A DNA stretch of 42,979 nt from contig JAISIN010000029.1 in NCBI GenBank assembly GCA_031262085.1, positions 1-42,979 of the forward strand, in the 5' to 3' direction. The first letter of the stretch is position 1. Each line of letters starts with the position of its first letter. Shown one piece after another: positions 9,145 through 18,856 of the stretch. The DNA is from Prevotellaceae bacterium (GTDB taxonomy: Bacteria > Bacteroidota > Bacteroidia > Bacteroidales > Bacteroidaceae). The notes under the pieces are model-generated. The model was given only the letters and a program-made list of their open reading frames with translations, did no database searches and was not told the origin of the DNA. The position numbers and the translations under genes were made by a program.

Positions 9145-10033
9145 TTTGAATACAAAAGCACATAGAATCAGAGGTTTGTTCAGATGCGGAGACATACTGA
9201 TGTCTCTGTCTCTGTTTGTATCTCTTCTCTGCCTTACTGCTTGTCAGGTGAAGCGTCCGAAAGGTGTTATTGCCGATGCGCGAATGGAGAATATCCTCTA
9301 CGATTATCACTTGGCAAAGGCCATGGGCGAGGACTTGGTTTACAACGAAACCTACAAGCGGGTATTGTATATGGAGGCGGTTTTCAAAAAGTATGGCGTA
9401 ACGCAAGCACAATTCGATTCTTCGATGGTATGGTTTGCGCGCCATCCGGAAATACTTGGGGAGATTTACGAACAGGTAAATAATCGTTTGAAAGCCGAAC
9501 GCGAAATCATAGAAAATCTGATAGCACTGCGCGACAATAAGCCGCGAACCAGCAAGCCGGGCGACAGTATCGATGTGTGGGCATGGTCTCGCATACTGTT
9601 ACTGACCGGTATGCCGCTCGATAATAAATATACTTTCGTCTTGCCTTCCGACACAAATTTCAAGGATCGCGATACTTTGCGATGGAACGTCGGGATTCGC
9701 TTCCAGCGTGCATTGCCCGATTCATTGCATGCTCCGGTCATGGCGATGCAAGTGCAATATGCCAACGACAGTATCATTAGCGATATGTTGCGAATTTATC
9801 GTTCGGGTATGCATACATTGACGCTGCATGACGATACGCTGGGCGCGATCAAGGAGGTGCGCGGTTTCATTTATTATCCTACACTCAGAGCCGACAATAT
9901 GTTGCTGACCGATACGCTTTCGTTGATGCGTTATCATGCTACGGATTCCTTGTCGCTCAAAAAAGACACTACATCTTCACATTCAGCGACGCCTGTCGAC
10001 GAAATTCGGCGCATGCCACGGCAGTTGCAATAG
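9098..10033 (+). CDS. DUF4296 lipoprotein
   Basis: The protein has a lipobox (SLLCLTAC, Cys about residue 49 from the first ATG), followed by a DUF4296-type region (GVIADARMENILYDYHLAKAM... to about residue 150) and a C-terminal extension of unrecognised sequence. The ATG at 9098 overlaps lspA. An in-frame ATG at 9200 would leave a very short signal peptide with no basic residues, whereas the longer form supplies Arg/Lys residues before the hydrophobic core, so I keep 9098 with the start uncertain. It is predicted to be exported and lipidated by the system that includes LspA. Its 3' end overlaps the convergent RNA methyltransferase gene by 65 bases. Confidence 0.8.
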   Translation: MFYGSPSIQRVRNPFDLNTKAHRIRGLFRCGDILMSLSLFVSLLCLTACQVKRPKGVIADARMENILYDYHLAKAMGEDLVYNETYKRVLYMEAVFKKYGVTQAQFDSSMVWFARHPEILGEIYEQVNNRLKAEREIIENLIALRDNKPRTSKPGDSIDVWAWSRILLLTGMPLDNKYTFVLPSDTNFKDRDTLRWNVGIRFQRALPDSLHAPVMAMQVQYANDSIISDMLRIYRSGMHTLTLHDDTLGAIKEVRGFIYYPTLRADNMLLTDTLSLMRYHATDSLSLKKDTTSSHSATPVDEIRRMPRQLQ

Positions 10034-10742
10034 CCACATTCAGCGATTCGGAAGTCGTTCGCTCGGCAGGGTAGCTGGGAATAAAAAGCCGGTTATCAAT
10101 CAATCGTTCCGTATTCCGACCGATTCCGTTTCCTTCATTGCCCATAATAAGTACTCCGTGGGCGGTTAATGTTTGGCGATAGATGTTCTCCCCGTCAAGG
10201 AAGGTTCCGTATACCGGCGTGCCTGCCGGCAAAGAGGTGATAAATTCGGGCAGAGAGATATAGTGCACCTGTACGCGGGCAATGCCGCCCATGGTGGCTT
10301 GGATGGCTTTGGGGTTGAATATGTCGGCTGTGTTGGGTGAGCAGAAGATATGCTCTATGCCGAACCAGTCAGCCAACCGCACGATAGTCCCCAGATTACC
10401 CGGATCTTGCACATCGTCTAAAGCCAGGCAGAGCGATTGGGCAACTGCCGCAGGTGTAAACGTATATCGAGGTTGTTCAAACACAGCCAGTACTTGTTGA
10501 GGCGATTTTAGCAGACTGGCGCGTGCCAGCTCTTCTTCCGAAACCATGATGACTTCTTCGGCTGCCGGCTCTCTGTGGGCTGAAAGCCACTCTTTCGTGG
10601 CTATGAGGAAGCGACAGGGCAAGTATCCCAACAAATCGCCTACCAATCTGGCGCCTTCTGCCAGAAATGTGTGTTCGCTTCTCCGGTTCTTCTTCAGTTC
10701 CAAGGAGCGGATGTACTTCATGCGGTTCTTACTTAATGACAT
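9969..10742 (-). CDS. SpoU/TrmH-family RNA 2'-O-methyltransferase
   Basis: This is a SAM-dependent methyltransferase of the SPOUT class that acts on a ribose 2'-OH in rRNA or tRNA; the exact substrate is not deducible. The SpoU motifs are clear: DVQDPGNLGTIVRLADWFG (motif 1), GNEGNGIGRNTERLID (motif 2) and IPSYPAERTTSESLNVAIA (motif 3, including the trefoil-knot Asn). An N-terminal L30e-like substrate-binding domain precedes them (KYIRSLELKKNRRSEHTFLAEG). I chose the ATG at 10742 (257 residues) because an upstream ATG at 10766 would lie inside the -7 element of its promoter at 10764-10771. It diverges from tamL. Confidence 0.93.
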   Translation of the reverse strand: MSLSKNRMKYIRSLELKKNRRSEHTFLAEGARLVGDLLGYLPCRFLIATKEWLSAHREPAAEEVIMVSEEELARASLLKSPQQVLAVFEQPRYTFTPAAVAQSLCLALDDVQDPGNLGTIVRLADWFGIEHIFCSPNTADIFNPKAIQATMGGIARVQVHYISLPEFITSLPAGTPVYGTFLDGENIYRQTLTAHGVLIMGNEGNGIGRNTERLIDNRLFIPSYPAERTTSESLNVAIATAVACAEFRRQASLNVKM

Positions 10743-10763
10743 AATGCTGACAGTTATAGTCGG

Positions 10764-10795
10764 CAAAAGTACGCCATAATTTCTGTATTATCAAA
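10764..10795 (-). promoter_or_regulatory. Bacteroidota promoter of the RNA methyltransferase gene
   Basis: Reading the minus strand, TTTG (10792-10795) is followed after 20 bases by TACTTTTG (10771-10764), a very good match to the -33/-7 consensus. Transcription would start near 10757, just upstream of the ATG at 10742. Confidence 0.75.
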
Positions 10796-10803
10796 AAGAG
10801 GGC

Positions 10804-10811
10804 TATCTTTG
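10804..10811 (+). promoter_or_regulatory. Bacteroidota -7 element of tamL
   Basis: TATCTTTG lies 16 bases before the tamL ATG, so the leader would be very short. The divergent promoter at 10764-10795 is next to it, making a compact bidirectional control region. The -33 element is not clear. Confidence 0.5.
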
Positions 10812-10827
10812 CCGTCAAATAGTTGAA

Positions 10828-13137
10828 ATGAAGAAAGGTTTTCAATACTGTGGGTTGCTTTGCATCCTGTTGTTTACTTCCTGCACCACTACCAAATATG
10901 TGCCGGAAGGTTCTTATCTGCTCAATGAGGTGCACATTAAAACGGATAACAAGCTGGTCAAACCTTCCAACCTTTCCATGTATGTCAGGCAGAACCCCAA
11001 TCCACGCTGGTTTAGTTTGCTCAATACCCAATTGTATATCTATAATTGGTCGGGACGCGATTCTACCAAGTGGTATAACAAGATGCTGCGACGCATTGGC
11101 GATGCACCGGTTATATACAGTGCCGAAGATACCCGCCGGTCGAGCGAAGAGATAAAGAAAGCATTGCAGAATATGGGGTATATGGGGGCAAGCGTGGAGT
11201 ATATTCCGGTTACTCGCAAGAAAAAGCTGAATCTGACTTATCAAGTCACTACCGGTAAGGCATACCAAGTACGCACGCTTCAGTACGACATTCAGGATGT
11301 CCGTCTCGAACCCTATTTGCAACGCGATTCTGCCGAAACCCGATTGAAGGCGGGGATGATTTTCGATGTCAATGTGCTGGATGCCGAGCGTCAGCGCATT
11401 TCGAACAATCTGCTGAACAACGGGTTCTACCGTTTTAATAAGGATTACATCACTTATACTGCCGATACGGTACGGGGCACCTATCAGGTCGATCTCACGT
11501 TACATTTGTTGAAATATCGGCAGCGCGACGACGAAGAGCTTCGTTCGCATCCGCAATATACCATCGGTACGGTGAGTTTCATTACCGATTATAACGTGAT
11601 ACAGTCGTCGGATCCGGGTAGTATGGAAGTAAACGATTCCATACATTATCGCGGTTTTCCGATTTATTACAATCAGAAACTCTTTTTGCGTCCCAAGGTG
11701 CTGGTTAACAATCTGAGTATGGTACCCGGTAAGCCTTACCGCGAACAGGATGTGCAACGCACCTACACCAATTTCGGTCGGTTACCGGTGTTGAAGTACA
11801 CCAACATTCGTTTCTTTGAATCGCAAGTAGGCGACAGTTTGAAGCTGAATGGCTACGTCATGCTGACGAGAAACAAACACCAGTCGGTATCGTTTGAGTT
11901 GGAAGGTACCAACTCGGCAGGCGACTTGGGTGCTGCCGCTTCCGTATCGTTTCAGAACCGCAATGTGTTTCGCGGTTCCGAAACGTTTCTGATCAAACTT
12001 CGCGGCGCTTACGAGGCAGTGTCGGGCTTGCAGAGCAGTTACGGGCAAAACAACTATACCGAGCTGGGAGCCGAGACCAGCATCAGCTTTCCGCGGTTCA
12101 TGTTCCCTTTTTTGTCGACCGATTTCCGGCGTCGCATTCGGGCAACGACCGAGTTCGGGCTGCAATACAATTATCAACTCCGCCCCGAATTTACCCGCAT
12201 TGTGGCTTCGGCATCGTGGAGCTATCGGTGGGGATTACAACGGTTGCGTTCGCAACATCGCATCGATCTGCTCGATGTGAACTATCTGTATATGCCTCAC
12301 ATCGACTCCGATTTTGAAAATAAGTATTTGAACAACGACCAAAACTATATATTAAAATACAATTATGAAGATCGTTTCATTGTGCGCAGCGGATACAGCT
12401 ATGTGTACAACAGCGCCGGCAGAGCATTGATGAACAACACCCTGACCGGCAATGCTTACAGCATTCGGTTTAATTTCGAATCGGCAGGCAATCTGCTCTT
12501 TGCCTTATCCAAGTCATTGAAGCTTCCGCAGAACTGCGATGATGAATATACCTTGTTCAACATTCCTTATGCCCAGTATTTGAAGGGCGATTTCGATTAT
12601 GCCACCAACCTGATGATAGATAGTCGCAACTCCATAGCGTTGCATTTCTTTGCCGGCATCGCTGTTCCGTATGGCAATGCTTCGATGGTTCCTTTCGAGA
12701 AGCGCTATTTTTCGGGTGGTGCCAACAGTGTGCGCGGTTGGTCGGTACGTAGTTTGGGACCCGGTTCGTTCGAGGGCGACGGGAACTTTCTGAATCAGTC
12801 GGGCGACATCAAGCTCGATGCCTCCGTCGAGTATCGCACGCGGTTGTTCTGGAAGTTTCGCGGGGCTGTATTTATCGATGCAGGCAACATTTGGACGATA
12901 CGCAATTACGATAGTCAGAAAGGGGGGCTATTCCGTTTCAATACGTTCTATAAACAAATAGCCGTAGCCTACGGAGTAGGGCTACGGCTCGATTTGGATT
13001 TCTTTGTACTGCGCTTCGATGGGGGTATGAAAGCCATTAATCCGGTTTGTGGGCCTGGCAAAGAGCGATACCCGATCATTCATCCCCGTTTCGGGCGCGA
13101 TTTTGCATTCCACTTTGCGGTGGGATACCCGTTCTGA
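10828..13137 (+). CDS. TamL: lipidated TamA/BamA-family outer-membrane protein
   Basis: This Omp85-superfamily protein has 769 residues. It starts with a lipoprotein signal peptide (lipobox LFTSC, Cys at residue 19), then TTTKYVPEGSYLLNEV, a stretch typical of the Bacteroidota lipidated TamA homologue TamL. POTRA-like repeats follow (for example GKAYQVRTLQYDIQDV and QHSVSF-type strands), then the C-terminal 16-strand barrel. The barrel includes the conserved ANSVRGWSVRSLGPGSF region (about residue 635) that carries the RGW variant of the Omp85 VRGY/F motif. The protein should sit in the outer membrane and act in insertion of outer-membrane or surface proteins; that role comes from the family. 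It is convergent with DoxX, with three bases between the genes. Confidence 0.9.
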   Translation: MKKGFQYCGLLCILLFTSCTTTKYVPEGSYLLNEVHIKTDNKLVKPSNLSMYVRQNPNPRWFSLLNTQLYIYNWSGRDSTKWYNKMLRRIGDAPVIYSAEDTRRSSEEIKKALQNMGYMGASVEYIPVTRKKKLNLTYQVTTGKAYQVRTLQYDIQDVRLEPYLQRDSAETRLKAGMIFDVNVLDAERQRISNNLLNNGFYRFNKDYITYTADTVRGTYQVDLTLHLLKYRQRDDEELRSHPQYTIGTVSFITDYNVIQSSDPGSMEVNDSIHYRGFPIYYNQKLFLRPKVLVNNLSMVPGKPYREQDVQRTYTNFGRLPVLKYTNIRFFESQVGDSLKLNGYVMLTRNKHQSVSFELEGTNSAGDLGAAASVSFQNRNVFRGSETFLIKLRGAYEAVSGLQSSYGQNNYTELGAETSISFPRFMFPFLSTDFRRRIRATTEFGLQYNYQLRPEFTRIVASASWSYRWGLQRLRSQHRIDLLDVNYLYMPHIDSDFENKYLNNDQNYILKYNYEDRFIVRSGYSYVYNSAGRALMNNTLTGNAYSIRFNFESAGNLLFALSKSLKLPQNCDDEYTLFNIPYAQYLKGDFDYATNLMIDSRNSIALHFFAGIAVPYGNASMVPFEKRYFSGGANSVRGWSVRSLGPGSFEGDGNFLNQSGDIKLDASVEYRTRLFWKFRGAVFIDAGNIWTIRNYDSQKGGLFRFNTFYKQIAVAYGVGLRLDLDFFVLRFDGGMKAINPVCGPGKERYPIIHPRFGRDFAFHFAVGYPF

Positions 13138-13140
13138 TTC

Positions 13141-13590
13141 TTATCTCTTCGGCTTGCTCTTGTCGAGGAATCGACCGATCCAATGGTCGACCGAGAACTT
13201 GCCCGGTCCGGCAATATACATCAGTACGAACACAATCAGGTATATCAGCGCCATCTCTTTACCGGGAGTGGCAGCCATTGCGTCTCCTCCGTGTACGACA
13301 AAGAAGGCGATGCACATGGTAAATATCATCGGTATCATGGCAAGTCGATACAGAATGCCGCCGATGAAAGCGATAGAACAAGCCATTTCACCGAAGATTG
13401 CCAGTAAGAGCGACAGATAACTTCCTATTCCGAGTGGATCGGGGAATGTAGCAGAGAGATCTTGAAACATCATCCATTTCTGGATGCCATGACTCATAAA
13501 CAAGAGTCCGAAAGCGATGCGTGCCAGAAGCAATAGCGCCGATGCTCCGGCCGAATCGGGTTTTGAAGGGAATAATAGTTTTTTAATCAT
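13141..13590 (-). CDS. DoxX-family inner-membrane protein
   Basis: This small protein (149 residues) has four predicted membrane spans and typical DoxX features: an N-terminal ALLLLARIAFGLLFMSHGIQKW, FGEMACSIAFIGGILYRLAMIPM, and FVVHGGDAMAATPGKEMALIYLIVFVLMYI split by polar turns. DoxX proteins have been linked to redox and respiratory functions, but the reaction here is unknown. It lies 80 bases downstream of dxs on the same strand and is probably co-transcribed with it. Confidence 0.88.
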   Translation of the reverse strand: MIKKLLFPSKPDSAGASALLLLARIAFGLLFMSHGIQKWMMFQDLSATFPDPLGIGSYLSLLLAIFGEMACSIAFIGGILYRLAMIPMIFTMCIAFFVVHGGDAMAATPGKEMALIYLIVFVLMYIAGPGKFSVDHWIGRFLDKSKPKR

Positions 13591-13670
13591 TATGAATGTG
13601 GGGAATTATAAATGAATATCAATGGTTTATTCAAGTAACACCCACAAAACAATGTGACAATGGAGAATGT

Positions 13671-15575
13671 TCACAGCGCGTTGTAAATTCCCTCTTCATC
13701 CATGCCGCAAAGCTGATACAGTTGCGGTATGGTGCCGTGTTCGACAAACCAATCGGGTACCCCGATACGGACGATTTGCGGCGTGTAGCCGTTGTCTGCC
13801 ATAAATTCGAGTACGGCGCTTCCCATACCGCCCTTGCGCACGCCGTCTTCTACGGTAACGATGCGTTTAAACGATCTGCCTACTTCGTGCAATAGCTCCT
13901 CGTCGAGCGGTTTGAGGAAGCGCAAGTCGTAGTGGGCAATGCTGATGCCTTTTGCTTTTTCGGCGCGGGCTATGGCACGGGCGGCAATGTTGCCGATCGG
14001 TCCCAGCGTGATGACCGCGAGGTCGACGCCCTCTTTCAGCTTTTGTCCTTTGCCTACAGGTATCTCTTCTAATTTGCATTTCCAGTCGGTATATATGCCG
14101 CGACCGCGAGGGTAACGAATGACGAATGTTCCCTTTCCGGGTAGTTGGGCGGTGTACATCAGTCGGCGCAGTTCGTGTTCGTTCAGGGGCGAAGCAATGG
14201 TGAGGTTGGGAATCGGTCGGAAGTAAGCCAAGTCGAACACACCGTGGTGAGTAGGTCCGTCTTCGCCCACCAATCCGGCACGGTCGAGGCAGAGCACAAC
14301 GGGTAGTTGCAGCAGGGCAATGTCGTGAATAACGTTGTCGTAAGCTCGTTGCATAAACGCCGAGTATATGTTGCAGAAGGGTTGCAACCCCTCTTTAGCC
14401 ATGCCTCCCGAAAAGGTTGCAGCGTGTCCTTCGGCAATACCTACGTCGAAAGCTCGTCCGGGCATGGCTTCCATGAACATATTCATGGAGCATCCGGTGG
14501 GCATGGCGGGTGTGACGCCAACGATGCGCGGGTTCTGTTGTGCCATTTCGACGAGTGTTTCGCCAAACACATCTTGATAGAGCGGGGGCTGATTGGTGGT
14601 GTCGGTGGTGAGGCGTTCGCCGGTTTGCGGATTGAATTTGCCCGGAGCATGCCAGATGCCGGGGTTCTTCTCGGCCGGCTCGAAACCTTTGCCCTTGACG
14701 GTGTGCAGGTGCAGTATCTTGGGACCCTGCATGTCTTTGATGTCGCGCAAGATGCGGGCAATGTTTTTCACATTGTGCCCGTCTACCGGACCGAAGTATC
14801 GGATGTTCATCCCCTCGAAGATATTCTGTTGCAGTGCAGCCATCGATTTGAGGCTGTTGGCAAAACGGATGAGTGCCTTTCGTCGCTCCTCGTTTAATAT
14901 CCGCATTTTGAAGAGTATACGCGATGCGTTGTAACGCAGTTTGTTGTATCGCTTGGAGGTGGTGAGGTTGAACAGGTATTGCTTCATGCCCCCTACGCTA
15001 CGGTCGATCGCCATATCGTTGTCGTTGAGTATAATCAGGAGGTTGTTCGGCGTCGACGATACATTGTTCAATCCCTCGAATGCCAATCCTCCGCTCATGC
15101 TTCCGTCGCCAATGACGGCTACGATGTGTCGGTCGGTCTCTCCTTTTTCGCTGGCGGCGACAGCCATTCCCAGCGCTGCCGAAATGGCGTTTGAAGCGTG
15201 TCCGCAGGCAAAGGTGTCGTATTCGCTTTCGTCGGGCGAGGGGAAGGGGCGGATGCCTTTGAACTTGCGGTTGGTAGAGAAGGACTCACGGCGTCCGGTC
15301 AGTATCTTGTGCCCATAGGCTTGATGTCCTACATCCCACACAATACGGTCGTATGGAGTGTTGAACACATAGTGCAGGGCAACGGTTAGTTCTACTGTGC
15401 CCAGACTGGCAGCAAAGTGTCCCGGATTACACGATAGTTCTTTGATAATGTCTTGTCGCAGTTCATCGCATACTTTGGAGAGTTGTTCAACACGAAGTTT
15501 ACGTAGCTCGTCCGGGTAAGTTATAGATTCGAGTAATGTATGATGGGTTGTTCTGTCAGTTTGCATTTTTAGCAT
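13671..15575 (-). CDS. dxs: 1-deoxy-D-xylulose-5-phosphate synthase
   Basis: This thiamine-diphosphate enzyme condenses pyruvate and glyceraldehyde 3-phosphate, the first step of the MEP isoprenoid pathway, in the cytoplasm. The 634-residue length is standard. Visible motifs are the ThDP site [16 protein letters not shown] with NDNDMAID, the first-domain [22 protein letters not shown], and [18 protein letters not shown] in the pyrimidine-binding domain. The C-terminal transketolase domain follows. A second in-frame ATG lies three codons in. A strong promoter sits at 15593-15623, and the gene diverges from atpH. Confidence 0.97.
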   Translation of the reverse strand: MLKMQTDRTTHHTLLESITYPDELRKLRVEQLSKVCDELRQDIIKELSCNPGHFAASLGTVELTVALHYVFNTPYDRIVWDVGHQAYGHKILTGRRESFSTNRKFKGIRPFPSPDESEYDTFACGHASNAISAALGMAVAASEKGETDRHIVAVIGDGSMSGGLAFEGLNNVSSTPNNLLIILNDNDMAIDRSVGGMKQYLFNLTTSKRYNKLRYNASRILFKMRILNEERRKALIRFANSLKSMAALQQNIFEGMNIRYFGPVDGHNVKNIARILRDIKDMQGPKILHLHTVKGKGFEPAEKNPGIWHAPGKFNPQTGERLTTDTTNQPPLYQDVFGETLVEMAQQNPRIVGVTPAMPTGCSMNMFMEAMPGRAFDVGIAEGHAATFSGGMAKEGLQPFCNIYSAFMQRAYDNVIHDIALLQLPVVLCLDRAGLVGEDGPTHHGVFDLAYFRPIPNLTIASPLNEHELRRLMYTAQLPGKGTFVIRYPRGRGIYTDWKCKLEEIPVGKGQKLKEGVDLAVITLGPIGNIAARAIARAEKAKGISIAHYDLRFLKPLDEELLHEVGRSFKRIVTVEDGVRKGGMGSAVLEFMADNGYTPQIVRIGVPDWFVEHGTIPQLYQLCGMDEEGIYNAL

Positions 15576-15592
15576 TGATATAGTAATGGCTG

Positions 15593-15623
15593 CAAAAGTA
15601 GCAATTTAGAACGGAAAGAGCAA
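15593..15623 (-). promoter_or_regulatory. Bacteroidota promoter of dxs
   Basis: On the minus strand TTG (15623-15621) is followed after 20 bases by TACTTTTG (15600-15593). The leader to the ATG at 15575 would be about ten bases. Confidence 0.75.
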
Positions 15624-15642
15624 CGATAGAGCAAATATCATT

Positions 15643-15668
15643 ATTAGAATTTGATGTGGTTGCCCTGA
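15643..15668. repeat. Dispersed repeat, copy 1 (ATTAGA...GGTTGCCCTGA)
   Basis: The sequence ends GATGTGGTTGCCCTGA and shares ATTAGA, GATG-GG and GGTTGCCCTGA with 22728-22752, with one base fewer there and small differences. It sits in the dxs/atpH intergenic region. Confidence 0.45.
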
Positions 15669-15691
15669 TCCGCAGTGCATGAACATTTTTA

Positions 15692-15699
15692 TATTTTTG
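15692..15699 (+). promoter_or_regulatory. Possible -7 element for atpH-A-G
   Basis: TATTTTTG fits TAnnTTTG and lies 53 bases before the atpH ATG. No TTG at 19-21 bases upstream is visible, so the call is tentative. Confidence 0.4.
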
Positions 15700-15751
15700 T
15701 TACGAACTTTAATGCAGTAAGTTCGTTGTTATATCACACGTGTCACTAATT

Positions 15752-16312
15752 ATGGATATAGGTATCATTTCATCCCGTTACGCCAAGGCGTTGATGCAAT
15801 ATGCATTATCAACAAGCACCGAAGCCCGTTTGTACGACGAAGTGCGCTCATTAGAGCGCAGTTTCCGTCGCCACTCCAATCTACGCGAAGCGCTTAGCAA
15901 TCCCATCTTGGGCATCAAAGAGAAAATGCAACTTCTCACCGTTGCCACAGTAGGTTCGGGCGAGCTTAGCCGTGAGTTGGGACGTTTCTTTGCCCTCGTG
16001 TTGCGCAATCGCCGCGAACAGTATCTGCAATACATCTGCATTTCGTTTCTCAACCTCTATCGGAACCGGCATCATATAGCCACCGTGAAGCTCATCACTG
16101 CCGTGCCGCCCCAACGAACCGTGTGGGAGCGCATCCGCAAGAAAGCCCGCAAGCTGTTGCATGCCGACATAGAGTTGCATACCGAGGTCGATCCCGCCAT
16201 CGAAGGAGGTTTTATTGTAGAGCTTAACGATTATCGGCTCGATGCCAGCATAGCTACGCAGCTGAAGCGTGTGAAGAAACAACTTATAGAAAAGAACAGA
16301 AGAATCGTATAA
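15752..16312 (+). CDS. atpH: F-type ATP synthase delta subunit
   Basis: The delta subunit (OSCP) ties F1 to the peripheral stalk. The product is 186 residues from the ATG at 15752; a GTG four codons upstream is possible but weaker. The OSCP signature begins at the N-terminus ([15 protein letters not shown]), with [13 protein letters not shown] and the C-terminal [35 protein letters not shown]. It ends six bases before atpA. No b (atpF) or c (atpE) subunit gene precedes it: the upstream neighbour is the divergent dxs. The rest of the complex must be encoded elsewhere. Confidence 0.95.
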   Translation: MDIGIISSRYAKALMQYALSTSTEARLYDEVRSLERSFRRHSNLREALSNPILGIKEKMQLLTVATVGSGELSRELGRFFALVLRNRREQYLQYICISFLNLYRNRHHIATVKLITAVPPQRTVWERIRKKARKLLHADIELHTEVDPAIEGGFIVELNDYRLDASIATQLKRVKKQLIEKNRRIV

Positions 16313-16317
16313 AAGAT

Positions 16318-17910
16318 ATGGAAGTAATTAAACCAAGTGAAGTATCCGAAGTTTTGCGCCGACAGTTGGAAGGTATCGATACCCGCATCCAGTTGGACGA
16401 AATAGGTACCGTCATGCAAGTGAGCGACGGAGTAGCGCGCATCTATGGTTTGCGCAATGCCGAAGCCAACGAGTTGTTGGAGTTCGACAACGGCATCATG
16501 GCTATTGTGATGAATCTTGAAGAGGACAATGTGGGCGCTGTACTGCTTGGTCCTACCGATAAAATAAAAGAGGGGTTCACTGTGAAGCGTACGCATCGTA
16601 TTGCCTCCATCATGGTAGGCGAACAGATGGTGGGACGCGTCATCGATCCGCTGGGAGAACCGCTCGACGGCAAAGGAGCCATTGGCGGCGAGCTGTGCGA
16701 GATGCCGCTGGAGCGCAAAGCGCCGGGTGTTATCTACCGACAGCCGGTGAATCAACCCTTGCAGACCGGACTGAAGGCGGTGGATGCCATGATTCCTATC
16801 GGACGCGGACAACGCGAACTCATCATTGGCGACCGGCAAACGGGTAAAACAGCGATCGCCATCGATACCATTATTAATCAACGCGCCAACTTCGAGGCAG
16901 GCGACCCGGTTTATTGCATCTACGTAGCTATTGGGCAGAAAGGCTCTACCGTAGCTTCTATTGTCAATACACTGAAGCAATACGGTGCACTCGACTATAC
17001 CATCGTGGTGGCGGCTACTGCCGGCGATCCTGCCGCCTTGCAGTATTATGCTCCTTTTGCCGGAGCTGCCATCGGCGAATACTTCCGCGATACCGGACGA
17101 AACGCCCTCGTGGTGTACGACGACCTGTCTAAACAAGCCGTTGCCTATCGCGAGGTATCGCTGATCCTGCGACGTCCATCCGGACGCGAAGCATATCCGG
17201 GTGATATATTCTATCTGCATTCACGATTGCTGGAGCGTGCAGCCCGCATCATCAATCAACAGGAGGTGGCTGCACAAATGAACGATCTGCCCGACAGTCT
17301 GAAAGATAAAGTGAAGGGGGGCGGTTCGCTTACCGCGTTGCCTATCATCGAGACGCAGGCGGGCGACGTATCGGCATACATCCCGACCAACGTAATCTCT
17401 ATCACCGACGGACAAATATTCCTCGATACCGATCTTTTCAATCAAGGCAACCGACCGGCTATCAATGTCGGCATCTCCGTGAGTCGTGTAGGCGGCAATG
17501 CGCAGATCAAAGCGATGAAGAAAGTTGCCGGTACCCTCAAGATAGACCAGGCACAGTATCGCGAACTGGAGGCATTCACCAAGTTTAGCGGCGATATGGA
17601 TGCCGTGACGGCTCTCACCATCGACAAAGGGCAGAAGAATACCCGTCTGCTGGTGCAGCCGCAATATAGTCCTATGTCGGTGGAGAAGCAGATTGCCATT
17701 CTCTACTGCGGTACGCACGGTTTGTTGCACGACGTGCCTTTAGATAAGGTATCCGAATTTGAACGCAACTTCCTCGATACGCTCGAACTGAATCATCGTG
17801 CCGACGTGCTCGATGTGCTGAAAAGCGGAGCGATCAACGACGACGTGTCGGGCTTGTTGGAAGAAACAGCCGAAAACGTAGCCAAACAATTTCAAGAACA
17901 GGCACAATGA
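16318..17910 (+). CDS. atpA: F-type ATP synthase alpha subunit
   Basis: The alpha subunit is the non-catalytic nucleotide-binding subunit of the F1 hexamer at the inner membrane. The 530-residue protein has the P-loop [14 protein letters not shown] (near residue 175), [35 protein letters not shown], the alpha/beta signature region [17 protein letters not shown], and [10 protein letters not shown] towards the C-terminus. The length and all motifs are normal. Its stop overlaps the atpG start by four bases (ATGA), which indicates translational coupling. Confidence 0.98.
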   Translation: MEVIKPSEVSEVLRRQLEGIDTRIQLDEIGTVMQVSDGVARIYGLRNAEANELLEFDNGIMAIVMNLEEDNVGAVLLGPTDKIKEGFTVKRTHRIASIMVGEQMVGRVIDPLGEPLDGKGAIGGELCEMPLERKAPGVIYRQPVNQPLQTGLKAVDAMIPIGRGQRELIIGDRQTGKTAIAIDTIINQRANFEAGDPVYCIYVAIGQKGSTVASIVNTLKQYGALDYTIVVAATAGDPAALQYYAPFAGAAIGEYFRDTGRNALVVYDDLSKQAVAYREVSLILRRPSGREAYPGDIFYLHSRLLERAARIINQQEVAAQMNDLPDSLKDKVKGGGSLTALPIIETQAGDVSAYIPTNVISITDGQIFLDTDLFNQGNRPAINVGISVSRVGGNAQIKAMKKVAGTLKIDQAQYRELEAFTKFSGDMDAVTALTIDKGQKNTRLLVQPQYSPMSVEKQIAILYCGTHGLLHDVPLDKVSEFERNFLDTLELNHRADVLDVLKSGAINDDVSGLLEETAENVAKQFQEQAQ

Positions 17911-18788
17911 GTTCACTCAAAGAGGTTAAAACCCGTATCAACTCCGTCAAAAGCACCCGTCAAATCACTTCTGCCATGAAGATGGTGGCTTCTGCCAAGC
18001 TGCACCGCGCGCAAGGACGGATCGAGAACATGCTGCCCTATCAGCAGAAGCTGGGTGAGATGTTGGTCAACTTCCTTACCGGCGATGTTACGTTCGACAC
18101 GCCCTACACCAAGGTGCGTCCGGTGAAACGCGTCGCCATTGTACCCTTCTCGTCGAACACGTCGTTGTGCGGCGCATTCAATAGCAATATGGTGAAACTG
18201 TTGCAACAGACACTCGACGACTACCGGTCGCTTGGTAACGATAACATTCTGATTTACCCCGTGGGTAAGAAGATAGAGAAAGCGGTTCGCAAGCTGGGGT
18301 TTATGCCGCAAGGCAGCTTCGCCGAAATGGCAGACAAACCCTCGTTTGCTGCTGCCGAACAATTGGCAGCGCAGTTGATGCAACTCTTTGCCGGGCAAGA
18401 AGTAGACCGCATAGAAATATTGTACCATCACTTTAAGTCGATGGGTACGCAGTTGCTTACGAGAGAGACTTACCTTCCGCTCGACTTAGCCAAACTGAAA
18501 GCTGCTGCCGCCCAACCGACCACTCAACAAACATTCAACAACGACTATCTTGTAGAACCGTCGGTATCTGAAATCATTGCAGCCTTACTGCCAAAGGTGC
18601 TTCACCAAAAACTGTACACCACCCTGTCGGACAGCAATGCTTCCGAGCATGCCGCGCGCACCCTTGCCATGCAGACCGCTACCGACAATGCCAATAGCTT
18701 GATACAAGACCTCACCAAGCAATATAATAAAAGTCGGCAGCAAGCCATCACCGGCGAACTGCTGGATATGGAAAGCGGCATGGCTTAA
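17907..18788 (+). CDS. atpG: F-type ATP synthase gamma subunit
   Basis: The gamma subunit is the rotating central stalk of F1. The 293-residue protein has the conserved N-terminal coiled-coil helix ([33 protein letters not shown]) and the C-terminal helix ([42 protein letters not shown]), with a Rossmann-like domain between. It is the last gene of the atpH-A-G group. The next gene has its own promoter, so the unit probably ends here. Confidence 0.97.
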   Translation: MSSLKEVKTRINSVKSTRQITSAMKMVASAKLHRAQGRIENMLPYQQKLGEMLVNFLTGDVTFDTPYTKVRPVKRVAIVPFSSNTSLCGAFNSNMVKLLQQTLDDYRSLGNDNILIYPVGKKIEKAVRKLGFMPQGSFAEMADKPSFAAAEQLAAQLMQLFAGQEVDRIEILYHHFKSMGTQLLTRETYLPLDLAKLKAAAAQPTTQQTFNNDYLVEPSVSEIIAALLPKVLHQKLYTTLSDSNASEHAARTLAMQTATDNANSLIQDLTKQYNKSRQQAITGELLDMESGMA

Positions 18789-18803
18789 AAAGTATTGCGA
18801 CGG

Positions 18804-18833
18804 TTGCTATTCAGCAAATATTCACTATGTTTG
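18804..18833 (+). promoter_or_regulatory. Bacteroidota promoter of the DUF2339-DUF4153 pair
   Basis: TTG (18804-18806) and TATGTTTG (18826-18833) are separated by 19 bases, an excellent match to the consensus. The start codon is 23 bases further on. Confidence 0.75.
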
Positions 18834-18856
18834 CACGCCAATAAACAACACGCGAT

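Noticed and set aside
16231..17220. 329-codon minus-strand frame across atpA
   Set aside because: It is antisense to a certain gene (atpA), and its product is His/Arg-rich without recognisable motifs.
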